Shown here piece by piece: positions 1 through 7,034 of a stretch of 7,466 bases of DNA. A program made the position numbers and the translations under genes. Origin of the DNA: Xanthomarina sp035306605. Its GTDB lineage: Bacteria; Bacteroidota; Bacteroidia; Flavobacteriales; Flavobacteriaceae. The notes under the pieces were generated by a model, which saw only the letters and a program-made list of their open reading frames with translations, was not told where the DNA came from and did no database searches. The number at the start of each line of letters is the position of its first letter. Position 1 is the stretch's first letter. The DNA is taken from NCBI GenBank assembly GCA_035306605.1, contig DATGNR010000016.1; one strand, given 5' to 3'.

Positions 1-59
1 TTTTCATCGTTAAAGTGCAAACAACCTAAGATAATACATCATAAATTTTACGGATTAGT

Positions 60-1097
60 TTACGGTGAAGGATTTGGAATACTAGAATGTACTTTTTCAA
101 TAGCTTGAAGACATTTGGACGATAAACTTAAATCCACACTAGCTATATTTTCTTCAAGTTGCTTTAAGTTTGTAGCTCCTATTATGGTGCTAGTTACAAA
201 AGGTTGTTGAGTAACAAACGCTAAGGACATTTGTGCTAAAGACATCTTATTGTCTTCCGCTAGTTTCAAATAAGCTTTTGTTGCTTGAGTAGCACGCTCC
301 GAACTATATCTAGTATACCTAGAAAACATGTTAAGCCTGGAGTTTTCTGAGTCGGTTCCTTTAATATACTTGCCAGACAATACACCAAATGCCATTGGCG
401 AGTAAGCCAAAAGACCAAGATTTTCTCTTATAGAGATTTCTGCCAAATCACCTTCAAACATACGATTAAGCAAAGAATACGCATTTTGAATTGTAATCAT
501 TCGAGGCAAATGATTTATTTTAGATTCTTCTAAATAACGCATAGCTCCCCAAGCTTTTTCATTTGAAATTCCGATATGACGTACTTTACCCTCCTTAATA
601 ATACCGTCGAAAGTATGAAGAATTTCATTAAAGTTATCGGTCCAAGAATCATCAGGATTATGTTTATAATCTCTAACCCCAAATGTATTGGTTTGACGTT
701 CTGGCCAATGAAGTTGGTACAAATCTATATAATCCGTTTGAAGTCTTTTTAAGCTTTGATTTACGGCATCTTTTAGTGCTTCTGGACTAAAACCATTGGT
801 TCTAATATGTGCTGTATAATCTCCAGGACCTGCAATTTTAGTGGCTAAAACTACTTGATCTCTCTTTCCCGATTTCTTAAACCAATTCCCGATAATTTGC
901 TCAGTTTTAGAATAGGTTTCTGCCGTTGCCGGAACTGGATACATTTCAGCACAATCGAAAAAATTAACACCCCTGTCAGTAGCAAAACTCATTTGAGCAA
1001 AACCTTCTTCTTCGGTGTTTTGGTTACCCCAAGTCATGGTCCCTAAACAAAGCTTACTTACTTTAATATTAGTATGTGGTAATGTGGTGTATTTCAT
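60..1097 (-). CDS. tas: NADP(H)-dependent aldo/keto reductase, Tas family
   Basis: A cytosolic aldo/keto reductase that would reduce an aldehyde or ketone with NADPH; the natural substrate cannot be read from sequence. The 345 residues match the length of E. coli Tas (about 346) and resemble it from start (GLGTMT-like LCLGTMTWGNQN, residues 17-27) to end (EKVHSSIPNPSP). The AKR catalytic tetrad is intact: Asp48 and Tyr53 (FDCAEMYPVP), Lys87 (ATKIAGP) and His130 (YQLHWPERQTN). Cofactor-site segments are also present: GISNE at 176-180, TIQNAYSLLNRMFE at 202-215, AYSPMAFGVLSGKY at 231-244 and IIGATNLKQLEEN near 305-317. There is no signal peptide. It lies downstream of the ompA terminator and has about 450 bp of its own upstream DNA, so it is probably monocistronic. 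No clear promoter was found. E. coli Tas was named for suppressing a tyrosine auxotrophy, but that role should not be carried over here. Confidence 0.93.
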   Translation of the reverse strand: MKYTTLPHTNIKVSKLCLGTMTWGNQNTEEEGFAQMSFATDRGVNFFDCAEMYPVPATAETYSKTEQIIGNWFKKSGKRDQVVLATKIAGPGDYTAHIRTNGFSPEALKDAVNQSLKRLQTDYIDLYQLHWPERQTNTFGVRDYKHNPDDSWTDNFNEILHTFDGIIKEGKVRHIGISNEKAWGAMRYLEESKINHLPRMITIQNAYSLLNRMFEGDLAEISIRENLGLLAYSPMAFGVLSGKYIKGTDSENSRLNMFSRYTRYSSERATQATKAYLKLAEDNKMSLAQMSLAFVTQQPFVTSTIIGATNLKQLEENIASVDLSLSSKCLQAIEKVHSSIPNPSP

Positions 1098-1543
1098 CTT
1101 TATACAACAATTAAAATTAGTTTATATTTCCTAATTAAACATATAACTCATTCATTATTTTCTTGAGGGAGTTCCTTGTCCTTGATAAAATAATATTAGA
1201 AGACACATACGTTCTAGATTATCCCTGTCAAATATTAAGGTTCTATATGTTACTAATTTGCTAATTAAAAGTTGCTAAATTATAAAGAAAACTCGAGTTA
1301 GAAAGCTCCTATTCCTAGCATTATCCAAATCCACTCTGCCAATAGATTTTGTTTTATTCAAAATAGGTTCAAATTAGTAAACAAAAGATTTTTAGATGAA
1401 GCCCTTTCTCAACTAGACTCATATCTCTCACATTTTGAAGAATAGTAAATCTCGACATTACAGCACTTTCATTTATACTACCAACAAGAGATAGATTGAG
1501 AAATTAACAACCTAAGACGATTTCGTTTTTAACTATTTAATAT
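1098..1543. other. Intergenic region with possible decayed coding remnant
   Basis: About 450 bp between the aldo/keto reductase start and the ompA terminator, with no intact gene. On the minus strand three open stretches tile almost the whole segment: 1372-1503 (44 codons, containing a possible ATG start at 1458 and the peptide MSRFTILQNVRDMSLVEKGL), then a change of frame, 1278-1373 (32 codons), one in-frame TAG at 1275-1277, and 1158-1274 (39 codons, ending QGQGTPSRK). This could be a gene broken by a frameshift and a stop, a dispersed intergenic element, or chance open frames. I do not recognise the peptides. The part nearest 1098 should hold the promoter of the reductase. A TATGTTTA sequence on the minus strand (1136-1143) is one mismatch from the flavobacterial -7 element but lacks a TTG partner. 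Confidence 0.3.
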
Positions 1544-1572
1544 AAAAAACGCGATTCTTTCGAATCGCGTTT
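1544..1572 (-). terminator. Rho-independent terminator of the xth-ompA unit
   Basis: A perfect 11-bp inverted repeat at 1547-1557 and 1562-1572 encloses a 4-nt loop. Read on the minus strand it forms a stem with the GC-rich core CGCG, a GAAA (GNRA-type) tetraloop closed by a C-G pair, and a following run of six T (complement of 1544-1549, three of which are shared with the stem). It begins only 6 nt after the ompA stop codon, so it is placed to end transcription of ompA. On the plus strand only three T follow the stem, so termination should be mainly in the minus direction. Confidence 0.88.
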
Positions 1573-1578
1573 AAACAT

Positions 1579-2538
1579 TTAAATGTCGTTAAGCAGCTTC
1601 GTTATTTCATCCAGCTTTGGAGTTAGAATAACTTCTATTCGTCTATTTTTAGCTTTACCTTCTGAAGTTTCGTTAGATGCAATAGGTGCAAATTCTCCTC
1701 TTCCTGCTGCCGTTAGATTTTCAGGATTAATATTTGAATTTTGTCTTAAAATCTCAACAATTGCTGTTGCTCTTTTGGTTGATAGATCCCAGTTTCCTTT
1801 CATGATTCCATTTCCTGAATAAGGAACATTATCTGTATGCCCTTCAATTAACACATTAATATCTGGATTATCAGCCAATACAGACCCCAATTGATTAACC
1901 GCTTTTGCCCCTTCAACACCAACAGCCCAACTACCAGATTGGAACAGTAATTTATTTTCCATAGACACATAAACCTTTCCATCGCGTTGAACAACAGTCA
2001 ATCCCTTTCCTTCAAAATCGACTAGAGCTCTAGATATTGCGTTTTTCAATTCTGTCATGGCAGCGTCTTTAGCCGCAATTACGCTTTCTAATTCTGCTAC
2101 ACGATTTGAACGAGCCTCTAGTTCTTTTTTCAAAGCTTCCAATCTTGTGTTTTCAGTTTCAAGCGCTTGTTCTTTTGCTTCTAAGCGAGCCAATAATTCT
2201 CTATTTTTTTGAACATTTTCTGCAATGGCTGATGAACTGTTTTTCTCTAAAGCATCATAAGAAGCTTTTAAGTTATCAAAATTTGCCTTTTTTGAAGCAT
2301 AATCTGCTTGCAACTTATCACGCTCAGCAATGGCTTCATTATAGGCTTTTTGCAATTGAGTTAATTCATTTTGAGCGGCATTCTTCTCGCTGTTTAATGT
2401 TTTATTATCACTTTTCAACTCTCTGTTTTCATCCTTTAAAGTCGCATACTTATTTTCTAAATCTTTATAGACTTTGGGAGACACACAAGCACTTACTAAT
2501 ACTGTAGAAAGCGCTAAAATTAAGATTCTGTTTTTCAT
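1579..2538 (-). CDS. OmpA-family peptidoglycan-binding lipoprotein with coiled coil
   Basis: Predicted outer-membrane lipoprotein that tethers the envelope to peptidoglycan. The N-terminus MKNRILILALSTVLVSAC is a type II signal peptide with lipobox LVSAC, giving acylated Cys18. Residues about 25-165 are rich in Lys, Glu, Ala, Leu and Asn with heptad-like spacing, indicating a long coiled-coil stalk. The C-terminal OmpA/MotB domain (about 195-305) shows LFQSGSW (198-204), INVLIEGHTDNVP (227-239), NWDLSTKRA (249-257), GRGEFAPIA (279-287) and NRRIEVIL (298-305). By comparison with Acinetobacter OmpA, Asp236 (HTD) and Arg256 (KRA) are the expected diaminopimelate-binding pair. There is no N-terminal beta-barrel, unlike classical OmpA, so the architecture is closer to Pal or MotB-like proteins with a stalk. 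It follows xth by 58 nt on the same strand with no terminator between, so co-transcription is likely. A strong terminator lies just after the stop. Confidence 0.92.
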   Translation of the reverse strand: MKNRILILALSTVLVSACVSPKVYKDLENKYATLKDENRELKSDNKTLNSEKNAAQNELTQLQKAYNEAIAERDKLQADYASKKANFDNLKASYDALEKNSSSAIAENVQKNRELLARLEAKEQALETENTRLEALKKELEARSNRVAELESVIAAKDAAMTELKNAISRALVDFEGKGLTVVQRDGKVYVSMENKLLFQSGSWAVGVEGAKAVNQLGSVLADNPDINVLIEGHTDNVPYSGNGIMKGNWDLSTKRATAIVEILRQNSNINPENLTAAGRGEFAPIASNETSEGKAKNRRIEVILTPKLDEITKLLNDI

Positions 2539-2596
2539 TATTTATAATTGGGTTAATTTATGAAGGGATGTTGATAACGATTTTTTAATCCAATAT

Positions 2597-3361
2597 TTAA
2601 TTGTTTTCTATTTCAACTAATATCGGACAATGGTCGCTATGCACGGCATCTTTAAGTATAACGGCTCTTTTTATCTTTTCTTGTAGCGGTTTTGAAACCA
2701 TCGTGTAATCTATTCGCCATCCTTTGTTATTAGCTCTAGCATTGGCACGATAACTCCACCAGCTATATTCTTGTTTTTCAGGATGTAAATATCGGAAAGC
2801 ATCTATAAAATCGTTATCGATAAATTGTCCTAACCAAGCGCGTTCTTCTGGTAAAAAACCAGAAACTCCTTTCATTTTCGGATTATGAATATCAATTTCC
2901 TGATGACAAATATTATAATCGCCACAAATAACAAGGTTTGGGATTTCTTGTTTCAAATTATTAACATAATCTTGAAACATATCCATATAATCAAATTTAT
3001 GCTGTAAACGGGCATCGTTGGTTCCAGATGGTAAATACAAACTCATAACTGAAACACCATCAAAGTCTACACGTAGATTTCTTCCTTCAAAATCCATAGA
3101 TTCTATGCCTGTACCATATTCTACATGGTTGGGTTTTATTTTAGACAAGATTGCCACTCCACTGTAGCCTTTTTTCTGAGCGCTAAACCAATAGTGATGT
3201 GGGTATCCTGCCTCTTCAAAAACACTTAAATCCAACTGCTCTTTCATTGCTTTAATTTCCTGCAAGCAAATAACATCCGGATTTGCGGCTTTTAACCAAT
3301 CTATAAATCCTTTGCTTATTGCTGCACGAATGCCGTTAACGTTATAAGAAATTATCTTCAT
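2597..3361 (-). CDS. xth: Exodeoxyribonuclease III / AP endonuclease
   Basis: Base-excision-repair enzyme of the ExoIII (Xth) family. It cleaves the backbone 5' to abasic sites, removes 3'-blocking groups and degrades one strand from duplex 3' ends, using Mg2+. At 254 residues it is close to the family norm (E. coli 268). All active-site residues are visible: Asn7 (NVNGIRA), Glu35 (LQEIK), Tyr109 (SLYLPSG), Asp148 and Asn150 (CGDYNICH), Asp218 (WRIDYTM), and Asp243-His244 (HSDHCP). Other family motifs are GYSGVAILSK (65-74) and the aromatic substrate loop YSWWSYR (199-205). The start is supported because MKIISYNVNGIRAA is the normal ExoIII N-terminus and no further in-frame ATG lies upstream before a stop. 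The gene is probably first in a unit with the OmpA lipoprotein and is divergent from the large outer-membrane protein gene. Confidence 0.96.
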   Translation of the reverse strand: MKIISYNVNGIRAAISKGFIDWLKAANPDVICLQEIKAMKEQLDLSVFEEAGYPHHYWFSAQKKGYSGVAILSKIKPNHVEYGTGIESMDFEGRNLRVDFDGVSVMSLYLPSGTNDARLQHKFDYMDMFQDYVNNLKQEIPNLVICGDYNICHQEIDIHNPKMKGVSGFLPEERAWLGQFIDNDFIDAFRYLHPEKQEYSWWSYRANARANNKGWRIDYTMVSKPLQEKIKRAVILKDAVHSDHCPILVEIENN

Positions 3362-3415
3362 ATCTGCTTTTAAAAGGGTTAAGTGTAATCTTTTTAATAC
3401 TTTGGTTTATAACTA

Positions 3416-3432
3416 GCTTTATTAAATAAAGC
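3416..3432. repeat. 17-nt perfect palindrome in divergent promoter region
   Basis: GCTTTATTAAATAAAGC has two 8-nt arms around a single central A. It lies 55 nt upstream of the xth start and about 110 nt upstream of the divergent large outer-membrane protein gene, so it is well placed to be an operator for xth or for both genes. Short AT-rich palindromes also arise by chance in this kind of DNA. No T-tract suggests a terminator. No TAnnTTTG promoter was found next to it. Confidence 0.35.
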
Positions 3433-3543
3433 CAAGTAATTTCAGCTAAAATAAATAATGCTTTACATTTACACTATTATTTAAATCCGTTTTAACAAAA
3501 GCTGTCAACAAAATATTTTAATTGATATGTAGTTTAATACTTC

Positions 3544-6500
3544 ATGAGGTTTACACTGATTTTTTTATCCATGCTTTTTGGGTTTTCGGCTTTAGCCCAA
3601 ACCCCAGAATCTAACTACAGAACAAAAACGGTTGCTGTTAAAGATTCTGTTGCTATAGATAGTGTAAGTATCAATTCTAATTTTTTGACATTGAAAAAAA
3701 AAGACGGTTCGTTTGTGGACGATTCCTTTTATTCTGTTGATTACAAAAAGGCTATAATTACTTTTATTAAACCCATTGATGCAGATTCTCTTATAGTCAA
3801 CTACCTAAAGTATCCTGAATACTTAACTAGAACTTACAAACAAATTGACGACGGTATTATTGTTGAAAACACAAATAACCTTGCCAAACTCTATAAACTT
3901 TCACAACCTAACGAAAAGCAAAATTTTACTCCGTTTGATGGATTATCAACCTCGGGAAGTATTTCTCGTGGTGTAGTTATTGGCAATAACCAAAACTCAG
4001 TTTTGAATAGTGAGTTAGACCTTCAAATAACCGGGAAGTTAAGCGACAAGGTCTCTTTAAGAGCATCTATCCAAGACGCGAATGTACCCTTACAAGAAAG
4101 TGGTTATTCCCAGCGCTTGGATGAATTTGATCAGGTATTCATTGAATTATTTAGTGATAATTGGAAAATCAGAGCTGGAGATATCGACCTGACCAACCCA
4201 AATTCCTATTTTGCCAATTTCAACAAACGAGTACAAGGTTTATCGGTTGGGGCTACCCTACATCATTCAGATTCTAAAACTAATTTATTTGCATCTGGTG
4301 CAATGGTTAGGGGGCAGTTTACAAGCAGTCAATTTACAGCTCAGGAAGGCAATCAAGGTCCCTATAAATTAAAAGGACCTAATCAAGAATTATACGTACT
4401 TATTGTTTCAGGTAGCGAAACCGTTTATGTAAATGGCGTTCCTTTGAAACGAGGAGAATCCAACGATTATATAATCGATTATAATGCAGGTGAAATTATT
4501 TTTAACTCCACGTTTCCGGTAACTTCTGAAATGCGCGTAACCGTAGACTACCAATATAGTGAAAGAAATTACTCCCGTTTGATGGTTTTTGGAGGAGGAA
4601 GATATGAAAGTGAGAATCTAAATCTTGGTGTTTCAATATACAGCGAAAACGACTCGAAAAACAATCCACTCCAACAAAATCTGTCTTCCGAACAAGTTCA
4701 AATTTTAGCCAATGCTGGAGATGACAGAACGCAAATGGTTGCCCCTTCAATTGCGCCAGAACCCTATAATGAAAATAGAATTCTATATAAAAAGGTGCTG
4801 ATTAATGGTGTAGAAGCATTGGTTTTTTCTAATGACCCAAACGACGAACTTTATAGTGCCCGATTTACCCTTGTAGGAGATAATTTAGGGAATTATGTTG
4901 TAAGTAGTATAAACGCCATAAGTACTATATACGAATATGTTGAACCTATTTCCGGAGTGCCTCAAGGAAATTATGAGCCGGTTTTTCAACTAATCGCGCC
5001 AACTAAATTACAAATGGCAATAGTTAATGGCGATTACAAACCTAGCGGTAAAACAGATATTAGTTTTGAGGCCGCAGTAAGCAAAAATGATTTAAACCTA
5101 TTCTCCACTTTAGACGACAGCAATAACGATGGTTTTGCAGGAAAACTAAAGGTAAATCAAGCAATAATCAAACAAGATAGTTTGTGGAATTTGGAGGTTT
5201 TTGCCGACATTGACTATATCCAAGAGGATTTTCGTTCGATACAACGTATTTACAAAGCCGAATTTAATCGAGATTGGAACTTAGGAAATTCAACAAACCA
5301 AAACACATCATTAAATCCTGGCACTCAAACCCTAACTAAAACAGGAATACAAGTATTTCATAATAAAAAAGGTAGAGCAAGCTACGAGTTTGAATATTTA
5401 AATTATTCTAAAAGTTTTAATGGGAATAGGCATATTGTTTCAGCTGATTTTATGCTTAACAACTGGCAAATCATATCCCAATCAAGCATGCTAAACACTT
5501 CATATACCACAAATAACTCGGCGTTTTTTAGAACTTACAATGTCCTAACCTATAGTTTCAACAAAGCATGGACAGGAACCAGGTTGGCTATGGAAGATAA
5601 CCAACAAAAAGTAAACTCGACAAATGCTTACACCCCATTAAGTCAGAAATTCAAATCGCACGAAGTATTTACAGGTGTTGGAGATAGCACCAAAGTATTT
5701 GCCGAAATAGGTTATAAATATCGTGTGAATGATAGTTTAAGAAACAACCAATTACAAAAAGTTAATTCATCTAACACCTATTATTTAGACTCTCGGATTA
5801 TTCAAAATGAACAAACCAATTTATCGCTATACGCCAATTATAGAGTTTTAAATAGTGCTGATGAGACCATAGAAGATGAACGCTCCTTGAACTCAAGAAT
5901 TCAATTTAGTCAACGTTTCTTTAAACAATTCTTTTTATGGAATACTGTTTACGAAACAAATTCAGGTACGCTACCGCAACAAGAATTCACTTTTGTAGAA
6001 GTAGAACCTGGGCAAGGAAATTATATGTGGATTGACTACAACGAAAACGGCATTCAAGAATTGGAGGAATTTGAAATTGCACAATTTCAAGATCAAGGAA
6101 AATATATTCGAGTGTTGCTTCCAAATCAGGTATTTATAAAAACGCATCAAAATAGATTAAGTCAAACGTTAACCATTAACCCTCAACCATGGTCGAGTGA
6201 AGCTAGTGGAATTAAAAAGGTACTTTCTCATTTCCATAATCAAACCTCATATTTGGTAGACAGCAAAAATAAGAGAGAAGGAAACAGTATTAATTTAAAT
6301 CCGTTTTATCGAGACGGAGAAAACGAATTAGGGTTGCAACTGAACCTCAGAAACGTCCTGTTTTTTAATCGCGGAAAGCAACATTACACAACCTCTTACA
6401 CCTTTCTAAAAAACAACTCAAAAAACAATTTAACTATTGGTTTTATTGAAAATGCTATAGTTAGTCACAGCTTGTTATTCAATCATAAGTTCGCAACTAG

Positions 6501-6978
6501 TTGGCTGATTAATTTTCAAACCAGCTTTAACAACAATGAAAGTTTTAGTGAAAATTTCAGCAGTAAAAATTATGATATTGATGAAACCAAAATAAATCCG
6601 AAGTTATCTTATTTATTAAATGACCATACGCGATTTGATATTTTTTATCAGTACACAAACAAGCACAACACTATTGCTAGTTTAGAAACCTTGAAACAAC
6701 AAAAATATGGAGCTTCTTTTTCGTTTGCGAATATTCAAAGCATGTCCATAATTGGAGAGTTTAATTACTTTGAAAACAACTTCAAGGGCGGAGCAAATAC
6801 ACCGGTTGCCTACCAAATGATGGAAGGTTTACAGCCAGGAAAAAACTATACTTGGAGTTTATTAGGACAAAAGAAAATAACCTCATTTTTAGACCTAAAC
6901 CTCAACTATTTAGGAAGAAAAAGCGAAACTAGCAAAGTAATTCATACAGGAAGTATTCAGTTAAAAGCCTATTTTTAA
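3544..6978 (+). CDS. Large predicted outer-membrane beta-barrel protein, function unknown
   Basis: An 1144-residue exported protein that I cannot assign to a named family, though its style is that of conserved Bacteroidota cell-surface proteins. The signal peptide is MRFTLIFLSMLFGFSALA, with likely cleavage after Ala18 (ALA-QT). A beta module at about 34-91 (FYSVDYKKAIITFIKP at 62-77) is echoed at 284-338 (DYIIDYNAGEIIF at 308-320, then VTVDYQY). Between them, from about residue 135, lies SGSISRGVVIGNNQNSVL, followed by amphipathic strands such as LDLQITGKLS and VSLRASIQD. From about 480 to the end, alternating aromatic and polar strands with Asn-rich turns suggest a barrel, and the last residues GSIQLKAYF end in Phe, as in a BAM-recognised C-terminal strand. 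An EF-hand-like loop, DYNENGIQELEE, sits at 831-842. There are no Cys-rich, enzymatic or TonB-box motifs that I can see. The start is firm: an in-frame TAA at 3535-3537 precedes the first ATG. It could be a transporter, an assembly factor or an adhesin; the barrel prediction is moderate, the function unknown. Confidence 0.82.
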   Translation: MRFTLIFLSMLFGFSALAQTPESNYRTKTVAVKDSVAIDSVSINSNFLTLKKKDGSFVDDSFYSVDYKKAIITFIKPIDADSLIVNYLKYPEYLTRTYKQIDDGIIVENTNNLAKLYKLSQPNEKQNFTPFDGLSTSGSISRGVVIGNNQNSVLNSELDLQITGKLSDKVSLRASIQDANVPLQESGYSQRLDEFDQVFIELFSDNWKIRAGDIDLTNPNSYFANFNKRVQGLSVGATLHHSDSKTNLFASGAMVRGQFTSSQFTAQEGNQGPYKLKGPNQELYVLIVSGSETVYVNGVPLKRGESNDYIIDYNAGEIIFNSTFPVTSEMRVTVDYQYSERNYSRLMVFGGGRYESENLNLGVSIYSENDSKNNPLQQNLSSEQVQILANAGDDRTQMVAPSIAPEPYNENRILYKKVLINGVEALVFSNDPNDELYSARFTLVGDNLGNYVVSSINAISTIYEYVEPISGVPQGNYEPVFQLIAPTKLQMAIVNGDYKPSGKTDISFEAAVSKNDLNLFSTLDDSNNDGFAGKLKVNQAIIKQDSLWNLEVFADIDYIQEDFRSIQRIYKAEFNRDWNLGNSTNQNTSLNPGTQTLTKTGIQVFHNKKGRASYEFEYLNYSKSFNGNRHIVSADFMLNNWQIISQSSMLNTSYTTNNSAFFRTYNVLTYSFNKAWTGTRLAMEDNQQKVNSTNAYTPLSQKFKSHEVFTGVGDSTKVFAEIGYKYRVNDSLRNNQLQKVNSSNTYYLDSRIIQNEQTNLSLYANYRVLNSADETIEDERSLNSRIQFSQRFFKQFFLWNTVYETNSGTLPQQEFTFVEVEPGQGNYMWIDYNENGIQELEEFEIAQFQDQGKYIRVLLPNQVFIKTHQNRLSQTLTINPQPWSSEASGIKKVLSHFHNQTSYLVDSKNKREGNSINLNPFYRDGENELGLQLNLRNVLFFNRGKQHYTTSYTFLKNNSKNNLTIGFIENAIVSHSLLFNHKFATSWLINFQTSFNNNESFSENFSSKNYDIDETKINPKLSYLLNDHTRFDIFYQYTNKHNTIASLETLKQQKYGASFSFANIQSMSIIGEFNYFENNFKGGANTPVAYQMMEGLQPGKNYTWSLLGQKKITSFLDLNLNYLGRKSETSKVIHTGSIQLKAYF

Positions 6979-6989
6979 TTATGTAATAA

Positions 6990-7010
6990 TGGTTACTAAC
7001 CAAATGGTTA
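6990..7010. promoter_or_regulatory. Three alternating TGGTTA half-sites, probable operator
   Basis: The sequence reads TGGTTA (6990-6995), C, TAACCA (6997-7002), AA, TGGTTA (7005-7010). The centre half-site forms a perfect palindrome with each neighbour, with spacers of 1 and 2 nt, so two overlapping dyads share one arm. The array lies immediately upstream of a TAnnTTTG promoter element, where a dimeric repressor or activator of ArsR or TetR type would act. An alternative reading is a weak terminator of the preceding gene: TAACC-AAAT-GGTTA is a 5-bp hairpin followed by TATTTTTG. The regularity of the three half-sites favours an operator, but the regulator is not in the window. Confidence 0.5.
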
Positions 7011-7018
7011 TATTTTTG

Positions 7019-7026
7019 TAACTTTG
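7019..7026 (+). promoter_or_regulatory. Flavobacterial-type promoter element TAACTTTG
   Basis: TAACTTTG fits the Bacteroidota primary-sigma -7 consensus TAnnTTTG exactly. Transcription normally begins a few bases after the G, which would place the start at about 7031-7034, almost on the ATG at 7035. The message would then be leaderless or nearly so. There is no TTG at the usual distance upstream; instead that position is occupied by the TGGTTA array, which would suit a regulated promoter. Confidence 0.6.
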
Positions 7027-7034
7027 TATCTTAT

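Noticed and set aside
855..1046. Plus-strand open frame of 63 codons
   Set aside because: It lies entirely inside the Tas reductase gene on the opposite strand, and its protein has no recognisable features.
1136..1143. Minus-strand TATGTTTA as a promoter for tas
   Set aside because: It has one mismatch to TAnnTTTG and no TTG at the usual distance, so it is not distinguishable from AT-rich background.
20..1517. Twelve-nt direct repeat AACAACCTAAGA at 20-31 and 1506-1517 flanking the tas gene, possibly a target-site duplication
   Set aside because: About one or two exact 12-mer repeats are expected by chance in 7.5 kb of AT-rich DNA. There are no terminal inverted repeats and no transposase or integrase.
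2106..2507. Plus-strand open frame of 133 codons, and a shorter one at 1583-1822
   Set aside because: Both are antisense to the OmpA-domain lipoprotein. The Leu/Phe/His-rich product of the first is the expected shadow of a Lys/Glu/Asn-rich coiled coil.
3530..3537. TAGTTTAA as a promoter for the large outer-membrane protein
   Set aside because: It departs from TAnnTTTG at the last positions, has no upstream TTG, and would place the transcription start within the coding sequence.
4502..4750. Minus-strand open frame of 82 codons
   Set aside because: It is embedded in the large outer-membrane protein gene with no protein-like signature or promoter.
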